DNA of 64,000 nucleotides, taken from assembly GCF_029581195.1 (NCBI RefSeq), contig NZ_CP120737.1, forward strand, positions 4,751,001 through 4,815,000. The letters run 5' to 3'. A program made the translations under genes and the position numbers. Source of the DNA: Solwaraspora sp. WMMD791 (lineage in GTDB: Bacteria > Actinomycetota > Actinomycetes > Mycobacteriales > Micromonosporaceae). The notes under the pieces were generated by a model. It saw only the letters and a list, made by a program, of their open reading frames with translations, was not told where the DNA came from and searched no databases. Below, one piece after another: positions 26,406 to 35,226 of this stretch (its first letter is position 1; every line of letters starts with the position of its first letter).

Positions 26406-26996
26406 TCATCTCGCCGCGTACGGGTTGACCGCCGGGTTCAGGTAACTCACGGTGTCCGGCACCCCGTCGTGATCGGTGTCGCGCAGCACCTGATCGGCCA
26501 CCCCGTCGCCGGTCAGGTCGACCTGCACCTCGTCGGTCCGGCCGTCGAAGTCGGTGTCCCTGCTCCAGGTGTCGACCCGACCGTCGTGGTCGGTGTCGGC
26601 GGCCACCCGGTCGATCAGCCCGTCACCGTCGCTGTCGGTGGAGACCACGTCGATCCGGCCGTCGCCGTTGGTGTCCATGCTGATCTCGTCGGCGATGCCG
26701 TCGTCGTCGAAGTCCCGCAGCATCGTGTCCAGTCGACCGTCGCCGGAGTTGTCCAGCATCGTGACCTCGGCGATGCCGTCGCGGTCGGCGTCGTGCATCA
26801 CGACGTCGGCCATGCCGTCACCGTCGCGGTCGATCAGCACGTCCGTGGAGCCGTCCATGTGGTGCTGGACGATGGTGTACGCGCCGTCACCGTACGTCTC
26901 GTAGCCGGCCTCGTCGTGCCCCGGATCGCCGCTGCTACCCAGTCCCTGTTCGGCCTCGGCCGACGCACTGAGGTCCGGGTCGACGTACTCGCTCAT
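26406..26996 (-). CDS. Protein of about ten tandem 13-residue DxDxDG repeats
   Basis: After an acidic 45-residue N-terminus (MSEYVDPDLSASAEAEQGLGSS and following), residues 55-185 are about ten back-to-back 13-residue units such as DRDGDGMADVVMH, DADRDGIAEVTML, DTNGDGRIDVVST and DTDHDGVPDTVSY. Asp/Asn at positions 1, 3, 5 and 9 and Gly at 6 are nearly invariant, and positions 10-12 are hydrophobic. The regular 13-residue period suggests a solenoid or propeller with a calcium ion per turn. There is no signal peptide. The start at 26996 (ATG) follows a GGCGGCAGG stretch; an in-frame start 24 bp upstream is possible. Its neighbour at 26074 shares the motif. Confidence 0.78.
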   Translation of the reverse strand: MSEYVDPDLSASAEAEQGLGSSGDPGHDEAGYETYGDGAYTIVQHHMDGSTDVLIDRDGDGMADVVMHDADRDGIAEVTMLDNSGDGRLDTMLRDFDDDGIADEISMDTNGDGRIDVVSTDSDGDGLIDRVAADTDHDGRVDTWSRDTDFDGRTDEVQVDLTGDGVADQVLRDTDHDGVPDTVSYLNPAVNPYAAR

Positions 26997-27105
26997 CCTG
27001 CCGCCTCTTTCGCAGATCATCCTGGCTGGTGACAGGACTCACCGTACGCAGCGGCGATGCTCGTGTGATCCCGAGAAAGTGCCACCCAGGCGGGACCGAC
27101 GGACC

Positions 27106-28452
27106 TCAGGCGGCGACCGGCAGTCCGGCCGCGGCCAGCGCCTTGATCACTTCAGCGGACTCGCTGAACCCGATGATCAGGATCGCGTCGGCACCGAACG
27201 CCTTGATCTCCTGTGCCCCGTCCGCGAAGTCGACCGGCGGCGCGTCTGCCCCGTCCGGCGGCTCGTAGGTGAGCAGCTTGATCCGGTCCGCGCCGATGCC
27301 CGCCCGGTCCAGTTCGGCCCGGACGTTCTCCTGCAGGCCCTCGCCGTACGAGTCCTTGCGGGCGACCACCGCGACCCGCTGCGGGCCGTCGCGCATGATG
27401 ACGTCCGCCAGCGCCCGACCCTGCAGCAGGTCCGACGGCGCGGTACGGAAGTACAGTCCACTGTCGTCGATCGTGCTCAGCCCGGCGTCGGTGTTGCAGG
27501 GCGAGAAGAGGATGATCCCGGCCCCGGTGACGTCCGGCAGTACTTCCCGGGAGATGCCGGAGGCGCCGGCACCGATGATCACGTGTACGCCTTCCTCGAT
27601 GTGCCGCGCCACGGTCTGTCGCGCCACGTCGGGGTTGGTACCGTCGTCGCCTTCGAACCACTCGACCGGCTCGCCGAGCACCCCACCTGCGGCGTTGATC
27701 TCCCGGAGGGCGAGCTGGGTGCCGGCGTCCATCGGCGGGAACGCCAGGGCCAGGTCGCCGGTCAACGGCAGCAGTCCGCCCAGCTTGAGCGGAGCACCGG
27801 TGCGGCTGCCGTTGCTCGACGGCTGCACAGCCGGCGGTGCCACGGTGGTGGTGGTCGACTCGTCCCCGGCGCCGACGAACTCGGTCTTGCCGTCGTTGAT
27901 CTGGCCGTTCTCGTCGAAGTGCAACGTGGCGTAGCTGGCCGTCGACGGCTCGCCGGCGTCGGTGAAGCCGCCCCGCTTCAGCGAGATGCCCCGGTACTCG
28001 ATGTCGACGCCGTCCTCGACGAGCTCCAGGCACAGTGCCACGGTGTCGCACTGCTCGCCGCCGGTGGTCACCCCGTTGATCTGCGCGGCGATGGCCGCCG
28101 GGTCGGTGGTGCCGGCCAACTGCGTGGCGAGGGCACTGATCACCACCGCGTCGTAGGCCTCACCGGCGTACAGGAAGTCGTTGAGCTGGCCGTCGACGGT
28201 GCGCAACCGCTCGACGAAGTCGTCCGACAGCGGCGTCAGCGGGCTGGTGCCCTTCATCCCGGACAGCAGGCCGGCCTGATCCTCGAACTCGGCCGCGAAG
28301 GAGTTGATCATGTTTCCGTCGGTGCCGTACAGCCGGACGGGCTCGACAGCGACGTCGTCGGTCGTCGACGTGTCGCCGCAACCGGTGGCGGTGACCAACA
28401 GGGTCGCGCAGACGGCCAGGGCGGCGGTGCGGGAGCCGCGTGACACGGGCAT
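27106..28452 (-). CDS. Substrate-binding lipoprotein of the Leu/Ile/Val-binding fold with apparently swapped lobes
   Basis: The 448-residue precursor starts at ATG 28452 after GGAGG. It has a lipoprotein signal peptide ending VTATGCGD, so it is probably anchored outside the membrane. Residues 45-190 (SGMKGTSPLTPLSDDFVERLR, YDAVVISALATQLAGTTDPAAIAAQING, then CDTVALCLELVEDGVDIEYRG) resemble the C-terminal lobe of branched-chain amino acid binding proteins. A Ser/Thr/Pro linker (about 195-215) then leads to LKLGGLLPLTGDLALAFPPMDAGTQLALREINAAGGVLG, which is the normal N-terminal start of such proteins. The chain ends ILIIGFSESAEVIKALAAAGLPVAA, where a normal protein would continue into lobe 2. 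The order is therefore that of a circular permutant. No permease or ATPase gene is adjacent. Confidence 0.8.
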   Translation of the reverse strand: MPVSRGSRTAALAVCATLLVTATGCGDTSTTDDVAVEPVRLYGTDGNMINSFAAEFEDQAGLLSGMKGTSPLTPLSDDFVERLRTVDGQLNDFLYAGEAYDAVVISALATQLAGTTDPAAIAAQINGVTTGGEQCDTVALCLELVEDGVDIEYRGISLKRGGFTDAGEPSTASYATLHFDENGQINDGKTEFVGAGDESTTTTVAPPAVQPSSNGSRTGAPLKLGGLLPLTGDLALAFPPMDAGTQLALREINAAGGVLGEPVEWFEGDDGTNPDVARQTVARHIEEGVHVIIGAGASGISREVLPDVTGAGIILFSPCNTDAGLSTIDDSGLYFRTAPSDLLQGRALADVIMRDGPQRVAVVARKDSYGEGLQENVRAELDRAGIGADRIKLLTYEPPDGADAPPVDFADGAQEIKAFGADAILIIGFSESAEVIKALAAAGLPVAA

Positions 28453-28620
28453 GGGACGTCCTCCATCGGCCGAAGGTCCGCAGGGCACCTTAGCGTCTTA
28501 CCGGCTCAAACGCGATGTCAGGCATGGTACGCGGGCCGCCGGGCGGCCAGTTGGGCGGCATTGCGACCGAGTGGGCGGTTCGGTGGTCACGCCTTGACCA
28601 CGCGACATACCCTTCCGCTC

Positions 28621-29022
28621 ATGACCGACCGACGCGACGGGGCCGACGAGGCGTTCACCGACGCCACCGAGATCCTGCGCTCCGCCCTGGCCGGCGACAG
28701 CGACGGCGTGGCCGGGGCCTTCGACGCCGTGGTGGACCGCAGCGGCGTGGCCGGCGCCTACGACGTGGCGTGGTGCCTGGCCGCGACGATGGTCGGCGAC
28801 GACGTCCCGGTCGGCGGCTGGACCCTCGACTTTCCCGGCATCGACGAGGCACGCTACGACGCCCGCTGGGTGGCACGGTTCATCAGCGCCTACGCGAACT
28901 CGGACAGCTCGACCGGGGAGGCGTTGTTCGGCGCGGCCCTGGCCGACGGGCAGCTACCGGAGTGCCTGCTCACCCTGGCCGGCTCCGCGGTCGCCACACT
29001 GCGCCGCCGCCGCGCCGCCTGA
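28621..29022 (+). CDS. Conserved hypothetical protein
   Basis: This 133-residue soluble protein has three helical-looking segments (DEAFTDATEILRSALAGDSDGVAGAFDAVV, GAYDVAWCLAATMVG and DARWVARFISAYANSD), an Ala-rich middle and a basic end (LRRRRAA). It has no recognisable catalytic motif. It is divergent from the lipoprotein gene (168 bp apart). I do not recognise the family. Confidence 0.65.
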   Translation: MTDRRDGADEAFTDATEILRSALAGDSDGVAGAFDAVVDRSGVAGAYDVAWCLAATMVGDDVPVGGWTLDFPGIDEARYDARWVARFISAYANSDSSTGEALFGAALADGQLPECLLTLAGSAVATLRRRRAA

Positions 29023-29025
29023 CCG

Positions 29026-29092
29026 GCCGGTCACCGGGCTGCCACCGCCGTCGGGCCGGTCACCGGGCTGCGACCGCCGTCGGGCCGGTCAC
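29026..29092. repeat. 29-bp tandem repeat, 2.3 units, between convergent genes
   Basis: Unit 29026-29054 is repeated at 29055-29083 with one difference, and a third partial unit (GCCGGTCAC) runs to 29092, overlapping the last codon and stop of the response regulator. It starts just after the stop of the hypothetical gene. It may act in transcription termination. Confidence 0.75.
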
Positions 29093-29844
29093 TTGCTCCA
29101 GTCGTGTTTGGCGGCGCGGACCAGTTTGTCCTTGAGCTCTCTGGTGTGCCGGCGGGAGACCGGCAGCTCGGTGCCGTCGATCACCACGACGTAGCCGGAG
29201 TTCGCCAGCCGCAGCTCGGTGATCAGCCGCAACTGGACCAGGAACGACCGGTGGATCCGGACGAACCCGGCATCGGCCCACCGCTCGCCGAGCGTGGCCA
29301 ACGGGACCCGGACCAGATGCGACCCTTCCGCGGTGTGCAACCGGGCGTAGTCGCCCTGCGCCTCGACCCAGCGGACCGCCGAGCGGGGCAGCATCCGGGT
29401 CGTACCGGCCAACTCGACCGGGATCGCCGGATCCTCCTCGTTGCGGGCCATCGCCGCCGGATGCGACGGCACCACCCGGGCGGTCAGCACCCGTCGGACC
29501 GACTCCGCCAGCCGTTCGGCCCGCACCGGCTTACGGACGTAGTCGGTGACGCCCAGGTCGAACGCGTCCACCGCGGCGTCGTCGTAGGCGGTGACGAAGA
29601 CGATCGCCGGCGGCCGGGCGAACCGGCGCAGTACCCGGGCCAGCTCCATGCCGTCCAGACCAGGCATCCGGATGTCGAGGAAGACCGCGTCGACGTCGGT
29701 GTCGCGCAGCACCCGCAGCGCCTCGGTGGCATCGGACGCGGTGTGCAGCCGGGCCACCCGGGGGTCGGCCCGTAGCAGGTACGCCAGCTCGTCGAGGGCC
29801 GGTGGCTCGTCGTCGACGGCGAGCACCCGCAGGAACGGGGTCAC
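29089..29844 (-). CDS. LytTR-family response regulator
   Basis: The 251-residue regulator has a receiver domain (residues 5-120; acidic pair Asp11-Asp12 in LAVDDEPPALDE, phospho-acceptor Asp57 in AVFLDIRMPG, Thr in FVTAYDD and Lys in DYVRKPV). A LytTR DNA-binding domain follows in the C-terminal half (VRWVEAQGDYARLHTAEGSHLVRVPLATLGERW, then FVRIHRSFLVQL). I chose the GTG at 29844 because GGGAGG lies seven bases upstream and its GTGA overlaps the kinase stop. With the adjacent kinase it forms a LytS/LytR-like system, which in other bacteria responds to envelope or metabolite cues. Confidence 0.92.
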   Translation of the reverse strand: MTPFLRVLAVDDEPPALDELAYLLRADPRVARLHTASDATEALRVLRDTDVDAVFLDIRMPGLDGMELARVLRRFARPPAIVFVTAYDDAAVDAFDLGVTDYVRKPVRAERLAESVRRVLTARVVPSHPAAMARNEEDPAIPVELAGTTRMLPRSAVRWVEAQGDYARLHTAEGSHLVRVPLATLGERWADAGFVRIHRSFLVQLRLITELRLANSGYVVVIDGTELPVSRRHTRELKDKLVRAAKHDWSK

Positions 29845-31094
29845 GACACCACCTCCCATCGCCCGGCCGCGCCCGGCCGGGCGTCGGGGTGGAACTTCGG
29901 CACCCGCATGCTCACCTTCGTACCCGCTCCCACGGCTGTCTCCACCACCAGGCCGAACTGGTCGCCGAAGACCGACCGCAGCCGCTCGTCGACGTTCGAC
30001 AGGCCGACGTGCTGGCCGGCGTCGTCGGCCGGGTCGCCACCTCGACGGACCTGATCCGCCCCGGTGCCGCCGGTGAACACCGCCGGGTCCATCCCCACGC
30101 CGTCGTCCTCCACGGTGATGTGGCATTCGGTGCCGGCGTCGCGCGCCTCGATGCTGACCGTGCCGAGGCCCGGTTTGCGGGACAAGCCGTGCCGGACCGC
30201 ATTCTCCACCAGCGGCTGCAGACAGAGGAAGGGCAGATGCACGGGGAGCACCTCGGGGGCGATCTGCAGCCGCACCTGGAGCCGTTCGCCGAACCGGGCC
30301 CGCTCGATCGTCAGATAGCGGTCGATGGACCGCAGCTCCTCGGCGAGCGTGGTGAACTCGCCGTGGGCCCGGAACGAGTAGCGGGTGAACTCGGCGAACT
30401 CCAGGATCAGGTCCCGGGCCCGCTCCGGGTCGGTCCGTACGAACGAGGCGATCGCGGTGAGCGCGTTGTAGATGAAGTGCGGGCTGATCTGCGCCCGTAA
30501 CGCGCGTACCTCGGCGCGGGCGAGCCGTTCCCGCGACGAGTCCAGCTCGGCCAGGGCCAGCTGGCTGCCGGCCCAGTGCGCGGTCTCTAGGGTGGCCTGG
30601 ACCAGGCCGGGCGCCGGATCGTCGTCGACGACGGCGACCAGAGCCACGGCGGCGGCCCGGTCCGGCCCGGTCAGCGGCGCGACGACCGCGCCGCGGATCA
30701 GGCAGTCGGGGCGGTCGCAGGGCAGGTCCCGGGCGGTCAGGACGACCGACCGGCCGGTGTCCAGGGCCCGGCCGGTAGCGGCGACGAGCTGGTCGCCGTG
30801 GTGGCCGCCGCGCCCGTCGAAGGCGAGCACTTCGTCGCGGCCGGTGAGCGCGGCACCGGGGGCGCCGACCAGGGCGCGCAGATGCCGTACGGCCTTGGCG
30901 GCACCGGCGGCGTCCAGACCGTTGCGCAGCGGCTCGGCGGCCAGGCCGGCGGTGTGCAGAACCTCGTAGGTGGCCCGTTGGGTGGCGGTGGCGATGCCAC
31001 GGCGGCCACGGAGCCGGACGACCGCGTACACCGCGGCGGTCAGGGCGGTCACCAGGGCCAGTACCGCCAGTGGTGCGGATAGGTTTGCGCCCAC
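29841..31094 (-). CDS. LytS-type sensor histidine kinase
   Basis: The 417-residue protein has one N-terminal membrane segment (LAVLALVTALTAAVYAVVRL, residues 8-28), a GAF-like sensor region (about 45-180) with a Cys pair in PCDRPDCLIRG, then the His-kinase domain of the LytS type. His206 sits in LRAQISPHFIYNALTAIASF, and HATPase motifs are LCLQPLVENAVRHGL and ITVEDDGVGMD. The GTGA overlap with the response regulator gene means the pair is translationally coupled. Next to the envelope glycan cluster, control of envelope functions is plausible but not shown. Confidence 0.9.
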   Translation of the reverse strand: MGANLSAPLAVLALVTALTAAVYAVVRLRGRRGIATATQRATYEVLHTAGLAAEPLRNGLDAAGAAKAVRHLRALVGAPGAALTGRDEVLAFDGRGGHHGDQLVAATGRALDTGRSVVLTARDLPCDRPDCLIRGAVVAPLTGPDRAAAVALVAVVDDDPAPGLVQATLETAHWAGSQLALAELDSSRERLARAEVRALRAQISPHFIYNALTAIASFVRTDPERARDLILEFAEFTRYSFRAHGEFTTLAEELRSIDRYLTIERARFGERLQVRLQIAPEVLPVHLPFLCLQPLVENAVRHGLSRKPGLGTVSIEARDAGTECHITVEDDGVGMDPAVFTGGTGADQVRRGGDPADDAGQHVGLSNVDERLRSVFGDQFGLVVETAVGAGTKVSMRVPKFHPDARPGAAGRWEVVS

Positions 31095-31173
31095 GGGTCA
31101 GATCCTGTCCGGTGCCGGCGGTGCTGCCAAGTTCGGCGCGATGGTCATTCGGTCAACGGTCGGCTACCGGCTG

Positions 31174-31237
31174 CCGGCGGACCGTGCGGCCGGCGGACCG
31201 TGCGGCCGGCGGACCGTCCGGCCGGCGGACCGGCCGG
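31174..31237. repeat. Four tandem copies of a 16-bp unit
   Basis: Units at 31174-31189, 31190-31205, 31206-31221 and 31222-31237 read CCGGCGGACCGTGCGG, exactly the same, then with one change and then two. They lie in the 180-bp gap between the sensor kinase start and the sugar transferase stop. A variable-number array is likely. Any effect on kinase expression is speculative. Confidence 0.85.
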
Positions 31238-31275
31238 TGCCCCGCCGCCGGGTGGTACCGGCCGCCAAAGGGCGG

Positions 31276-32838
31276 TCAGTACGCGCCCTTGCGGGCCAGC
31301 ACGACGCCGATGGTCCGCCACAGGATGCTCAGGTCGTAGGTGAGCGACCAGTTGTCGACGTAGTAGAGGTCGAGCCGGACCGCCTCGTCCCAGGACAGGT
31401 CGGAGCGCCCGGAGACCTGCCACAGACCGGTCATACCGGGGCGGACCAGCAGCCGGCGTCGGACGTCGCCGAGGAAGTCACCGTCGTCGGCGGGCAGCGG
31501 GCGCGGCCCGACCAGGGACATCTCACCCCGGAGTACGTTGATCAGCTGCGGCAGCTCGTCGATCGAGCTGGCGCGCAGGAACCGGCCGATCGGGAAGACC
31601 CGTGGATCGTTGCGGATCTTGAAGAGCATCCCGTCGGTCTCGTTCTGGTCCACCAGGGAGGCGAGCCGCTCCTCGGCGTCGACGTACATGGTCCGGAACT
31701 TCCAGACCTGGAACACCTTGCCCTCGTGGCCGACGCGCGACTGCCGGAAGAACACCGGCCCCTGGTCGGACATCCGGATGGCGATCGCCACCGCGACGAA
31801 CAGCGGCGCCAACGCGATCAGCCCGAGCCCGGCGGCGACCCGGTCGAGCAGGTTCTTGGCCAGCCAACCCAGCCCGGAGAGCGTCGGCTCCTCGACGTGC
31901 AGCAGCGGCAGGCCCTCGATCGGGCGGATGTGCACCCGGGGCCCGGCGATGTCGGTCAGCTGCGGGGCGACGATCAGGTCGATGCCGCTGCCCTCCAGCT
32001 GCCAGGCCAGCCGGCGCAGCTCACCCGGCTCGGAGCTGGCCGAGCCGCAGACCGCGATGGTGTCGGCTCCGACCTCACGGACCAGGGCGAGCACGTTGCG
32101 TCCGGCGTACACCGGGACCGGGGTGTCGATGCCGCGGGCGGCGGCGTATCCGTCGGTGAGGTGGATGGCGACCGGGATCAGCCCGGCGGCCGGGCTGCGG
32201 GTGACCGCGGTGAAGACCTCCAGGGCCTCCGGCAGCGTACCGACCAGCACCATGCGGTGTGCGGCGTGGCCGACGCGGCGGCGCAGCACGTGCAGGGCGT
32301 ACCGGGCGAGGAACCGGAACAGCAGGATCAGGGCGAGTGCGCCGATGAGCGCGGTGGCGACCGAGAGCCGGGACAGGTCGGTCTTGGTGGCGAAGGCGAG
32401 GAACGACACGCTCGCGGCGACCGTCACGCCGGCGCGCAGCACCCGCTTGAACTCGTCGGTGCCCAGGCCGAGGTAGCGCCGGTCGTACGCGCCGGTGCCC
32501 CAGAGCACCACCACCCAGCCGAGCGGCAGGAGCAGGTAGGTGACCGTGTGGAACCAGGTGGCGTCCTTGTCGGCGTCGGAGAAGCCGGAGGTGGCCTTCT
32601 CGAACAGGGAGATCGAGATGTAGCTGGCGAGCACCGCCGCGACGAAGTCGAGCAGGAGCAGGATCGCGGTGTACGGCCGGTGCCACCGCGACGCGCGTCG
32701 GCGTGCCCGGGCCCACGCCGACCGGGGTACGCCGTTGGTCGGCGGCGGCGCGGGCGGCTGGATCTCGAAGCTGTCGACGTGGCGCAACCTGTTGCTCCGG
32801 CTGGTATTGGTTACCGGGCGTTCGAGGCTTGTCGTCAC
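31276..32838 (-). CDS. Polyprenyl-phosphate glycosylphosphotransferase (exopolysaccharide initiating sugar transferase)
   Basis: This enzyme starts polysaccharide synthesis by moving a sugar phosphate from an NDP-sugar to a polyprenyl phosphate in the membrane. The 520-residue protein has several N-terminal membrane helices (for example AILLLLDFVAAVLASYISISLF and VTYLLLPLGWVVVLWGTGAY), a CoA-binding-like middle domain, and a C-terminal bacterial sugar transferase domain: KNLLDRVAAGLGLIALAPLF, FRQSRVGHEGKVFQVWKFRTM, ASSIDELPQLINVLRGEMSLVGPRP and RPGMTGLWQVSGRSDLSWDEAV. I used GTG 32838, but a GTG 12 bp upstream is also possible. No other polysaccharide genes are directly attached, though GT and lipid genes follow at 34-37.7 kb. 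Confidence 0.9.
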   Translation of the reverse strand: MTTSLERPVTNTSRSNRLRHVDSFEIQPPAPPPTNGVPRSAWARARRRASRWHRPYTAILLLLDFVAAVLASYISISLFEKATSGFSDADKDATWFHTVTYLLLPLGWVVVLWGTGAYDRRYLGLGTDEFKRVLRAGVTVAASVSFLAFATKTDLSRLSVATALIGALALILLFRFLARYALHVLRRRVGHAAHRMVLVGTLPEALEVFTAVTRSPAAGLIPVAIHLTDGYAAARGIDTPVPVYAGRNVLALVREVGADTIAVCGSASSEPGELRRLAWQLEGSGIDLIVAPQLTDIAGPRVHIRPIEGLPLLHVEEPTLSGLGWLAKNLLDRVAAGLGLIALAPLFVAVAIAIRMSDQGPVFFRQSRVGHEGKVFQVWKFRTMYVDAEERLASLVDQNETDGMLFKIRNDPRVFPIGRFLRASSIDELPQLINVLRGEMSLVGPRPLPADDGDFLGDVRRRLLVRPGMTGLWQVSGRSDLSWDEAVRLDLYYVDNWSLTYDLSILWRTIGVVLARKGAY

Positions 32839-33110
32839 CTCACCCACGTCCTCCCGCGTGACACGTGCCGCCCACTCTCCGTGAAGGCCTGGCTCGCCCA
32901 CCAGCTCAGTCTCCCACGGCGCCCGTACACGGACGGTGACCCGAAAGACTTTACGCCCCTCGTCCGAAGGGTGGGTGCCGGTGGTCGGTGATGGTGCTGA
33001 AGCTTTGGGACCGGGCCACTATACCGATGGATCGTCACCACGGAAGTCTCCGTTGTGGTGCGCATCGCCGTAGCGGGGGATGATCACCGCTCAGACCCCG
33101 ATTTCGTCAC

Positions 33111-33971
33111 CTAACGCACAAGGCGGGACAACCGTCGGTCAGCAAGTGGGGTGCCGCCGGTCTGGCAGGTGGGGCAGTACTGCAGGCTCGAATCTGCAAA
33201 AGAGACTTCTCTGATTTTATCCCCGCATACCGGACATGGTAACCCGGTGCGACCGTGCACTGTCATTCCGGATCGCTTCTCGCCCTTCAACGTCGCCGCC
33301 CGCTGACCCACCGAGCGGTCCACCGCGTCGGTCAGCACCCGTCGGGTGGCGGCGTACAGCGCCGACATCTGATCGTCGGTGAGCCGGTGGGTCAGCGCGA
33401 ACGGCGACAGCCGGGCGGAGTGCAGAATCTCGTCGGAGTACGCGTTGCCGACGCCGGCCACCACCTCCTGCGTGGTCAACACCCCTTTGACCTGCCCACG
33501 CCGGCCCCGCAGCCGCTGCCCGAAGGTGGCCGCGTCCACGGTGAGCACGTCCGGACCCAGTCTGGCCACCCCCGGCACCTGCGTCGGGTCGGTGACCAGG
33601 TACGTCGCCAACTTCTTCTGCGTACCGGCCTCGGTCAGGTCGAACCCGGAACCGTCGTCGAGTCGGACCCGGACCGCGATCGGCCCCTTGCCCGGCTTCA
33701 GCGGCGTCGCCGACGGGAAACTCTCCCGGTAGTGCAGCCAGCCGGCCCGCGCCAGATGCACCACCAGGTGCAGCTCACCGCCGAGCTCCACGTCCAGGAA
33801 CTTGCCGTGCCGGCCGGCGCCGGTGATCTCCAGCCCGGCCAGCGCCGACAGCGGCGGATCGTAGGTCTTCAGGGCGCTGATCGCCGACACGTCGACACGC
33901 TCCACCTGGCGGCCCACCGCGCGCTGGCGCAGGTAGGCCGCGAGCGCCTGCACCTCCGGCAACTCGGGCAC
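33111..33971 (-). CDS. Fpg/Nei family DNA glycosylase
   Basis: This is a base-excision repair glycosylase/AP lyase for oxidised bases. The 286-residue protein begins MPELPEVQALAAYLR, with the nucleophilic Pro2 and Glu3. It carries the helix-two-turn-helix (VVAGVGNAYSDEILHSARLSP) and a C-terminal zinc finger with CPVCGDKI and YCPTCQTGG. The catalytic Lys lies in GRHGKFLDVEL. Fpg versus Nei specificity cannot be decided by eye. It is divergent from a glycosyltransferase, 48 bp apart. Confidence 0.92.
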   Translation of the reverse strand: MPELPEVQALAAYLRQRAVGRQVERVDVSAISALKTYDPPLSALAGLEITGAGRHGKFLDVELGGELHLVVHLARAGWLHYRESFPSATPLKPGKGPIAVRVRLDDGSGFDLTEAGTQKKLATYLVTDPTQVPGVARLGPDVLTVDAATFGQRLRGRRGQVKGVLTTQEVVAGVGNAYSDEILHSARLSPFALTHRLTDDQMSALYAATRRVLTDAVDRSVGQRAATLKGEKRSGMTVHGRTGLPCPVCGDKIREVSFADSSLQYCPTCQTGGTPLADRRLSRLVR

Positions 33972-34018
33972 CCCTCAGACGGTAGCGTCTGACGACGTCG
34001 AGCAGGAGGGTTGACCCG

Positions 34019-35215
34019 GTGAGAGTCGTCGTGGCGCACAACCGATACCGGCAGGCCCAGCCCTCCGGGGAGAACGTCATCGTCGACAGCGAGATCGACC
34101 AGCTCGCCGCCGCCGGTGTCGAGGTGATCCCGTTCCTGCGCAGCTCCGACGACATTCCGGCGCTGCCGGCGACCGGCAAGGCGCTGCTGCCGATCTCGCC
34201 CAGCTACGCCCCGGCCGCCCAGCGGGACCTGGACCGGCTGCTCGCCACCCACCGGCCGGACGTGCTGCACCTGCACAACCCGTACCCGCTGATCTCGCCC
34301 TGGGCGATCCGCACGGCGCACCGGCACCGGGTGCCGGTGGTGCACACCGTGCACAACTACCGGCAGGTCTGCTCGGCCGGGCTGTACTTCCGTGACGGGC
34401 GGATCTGCACCGACTGCCAGGGCCGGGCGATCGGCCTGCCCGGCGTGGTGCACCGCTGCTACCGGGGCTCGCGGGCGCAGAGCGCGGTGATGGCCGCGAC
34501 CCTGGCGCTGCACCGGCCCACCTGGCGCTCGGTCGACCGGTTCATCGCGCTCACCTCTGCGGTCGCCGCGCACCTGCGCGACTACGGCGTCCCCGACGAA
34601 CGGATCGTGGTCAAGCCGAACGCGATTCCCGACCCCGGCCCACCCGCACCGCTCGGCGAGGGCTTCCTCTTCCTCGGCCGGCTCACCCCGGAGAAGGGCA
34701 TCGGCCTGCTGCTCGACGCATGGCAGCGGCATCCGGAGGGGTCGCTCGGCACGCTGCGCGTCGGTGGCGACGGCGAACTGCGCGAGCTGGTCGAGGCCGC
34801 CGCCGCCGGCCGTGCCGACATCGACTTCCTCGGCCCGCTGGACAGGTCGGCGGTACGCGACGCGCTGCGCGCCACCGCCGTGGTGCTGGCCGTCTCCACC
34901 TGGCACGACGTTCTGCCGACCGTGGTGATCGAGGCGTTGGCCAGTGGCCGGCCGGTGCTCGGCACGGCCCTTGGCGGCATCCCGTACCTGGTGGGCGCCG
35001 ACGCCGCAGACCCTGCCGCCACCGCTGCCGGCTGGGTGGTGCCGCCGGAGGCGGCCGCGTTGGCCGCGGCGCTGCCGGTCGCCCGCGACGGCGTTGCCGC
35101 CCTGACCGGCGTCGCCCGCGCCCGCTACGAGACCACCTTCCACCCCGACGTGGTCATGAAGCAGCACCTCGCCGTCTACGACGCGGTCAGCACCGGGACC
35201 AGAGGGACCGGCTGA
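34019..35215 (+). CDS. Glycosyltransferase family 4 protein
   Basis: The 398-residue GT-B protein begins VRVVVAHNRYRQAQPSGENVIVDSEIDQLAAAGVEVIPF, typical of GT4 acceptor domains, and has the C-terminal nucleotide-sugar half FLFLGRLTPEKGIGLLLDAWQRHPEG and VSTWHDVLPTVVIEALASGRPVLGTALGGIPYLV with the conserved E of the EALASGRP motif. Four Cys occur in a RQVCSAGLYFRDGRICTDCQGRAIG segment seen in a GT4 subgroup. It starts at GTG 34019 after AGGAGGG. It faces the CDP-alcohol/G1P-dehydrogenase/nucleotidyltransferase operon convergently (11-bp gap). Donor and acceptor are unknown. Confidence 0.88.
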   Translation: MRVVVAHNRYRQAQPSGENVIVDSEIDQLAAAGVEVIPFLRSSDDIPALPATGKALLPISPSYAPAAQRDLDRLLATHRPDVLHLHNPYPLISPWAIRTAHRHRVPVVHTVHNYRQVCSAGLYFRDGRICTDCQGRAIGLPGVVHRCYRGSRAQSAVMAATLALHRPTWRSVDRFIALTSAVAAHLRDYGVPDERIVVKPNAIPDPGPPAPLGEGFLFLGRLTPEKGIGLLLDAWQRHPEGSLGTLRVGGDGELRELVEAAAAGRADIDFLGPLDRSAVRDALRATAVVLAVSTWHDVLPTVVIEALASGRPVLGTALGGIPYLVGADAADPAATAAGWVVPPEAAALAAALPVARDGVAALTGVARARYETTFHPDVVMKQHLAVYDAVSTGTRGTG

Positions 35216-35226
35216 CCGTCGAGCCG

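Noticed and set aside
29026-29092. Possible CRISPR-like repeat
   Set aside because: Units are directly tandem with no spacers; only 2.3 copies. No cas genes are present in the window.
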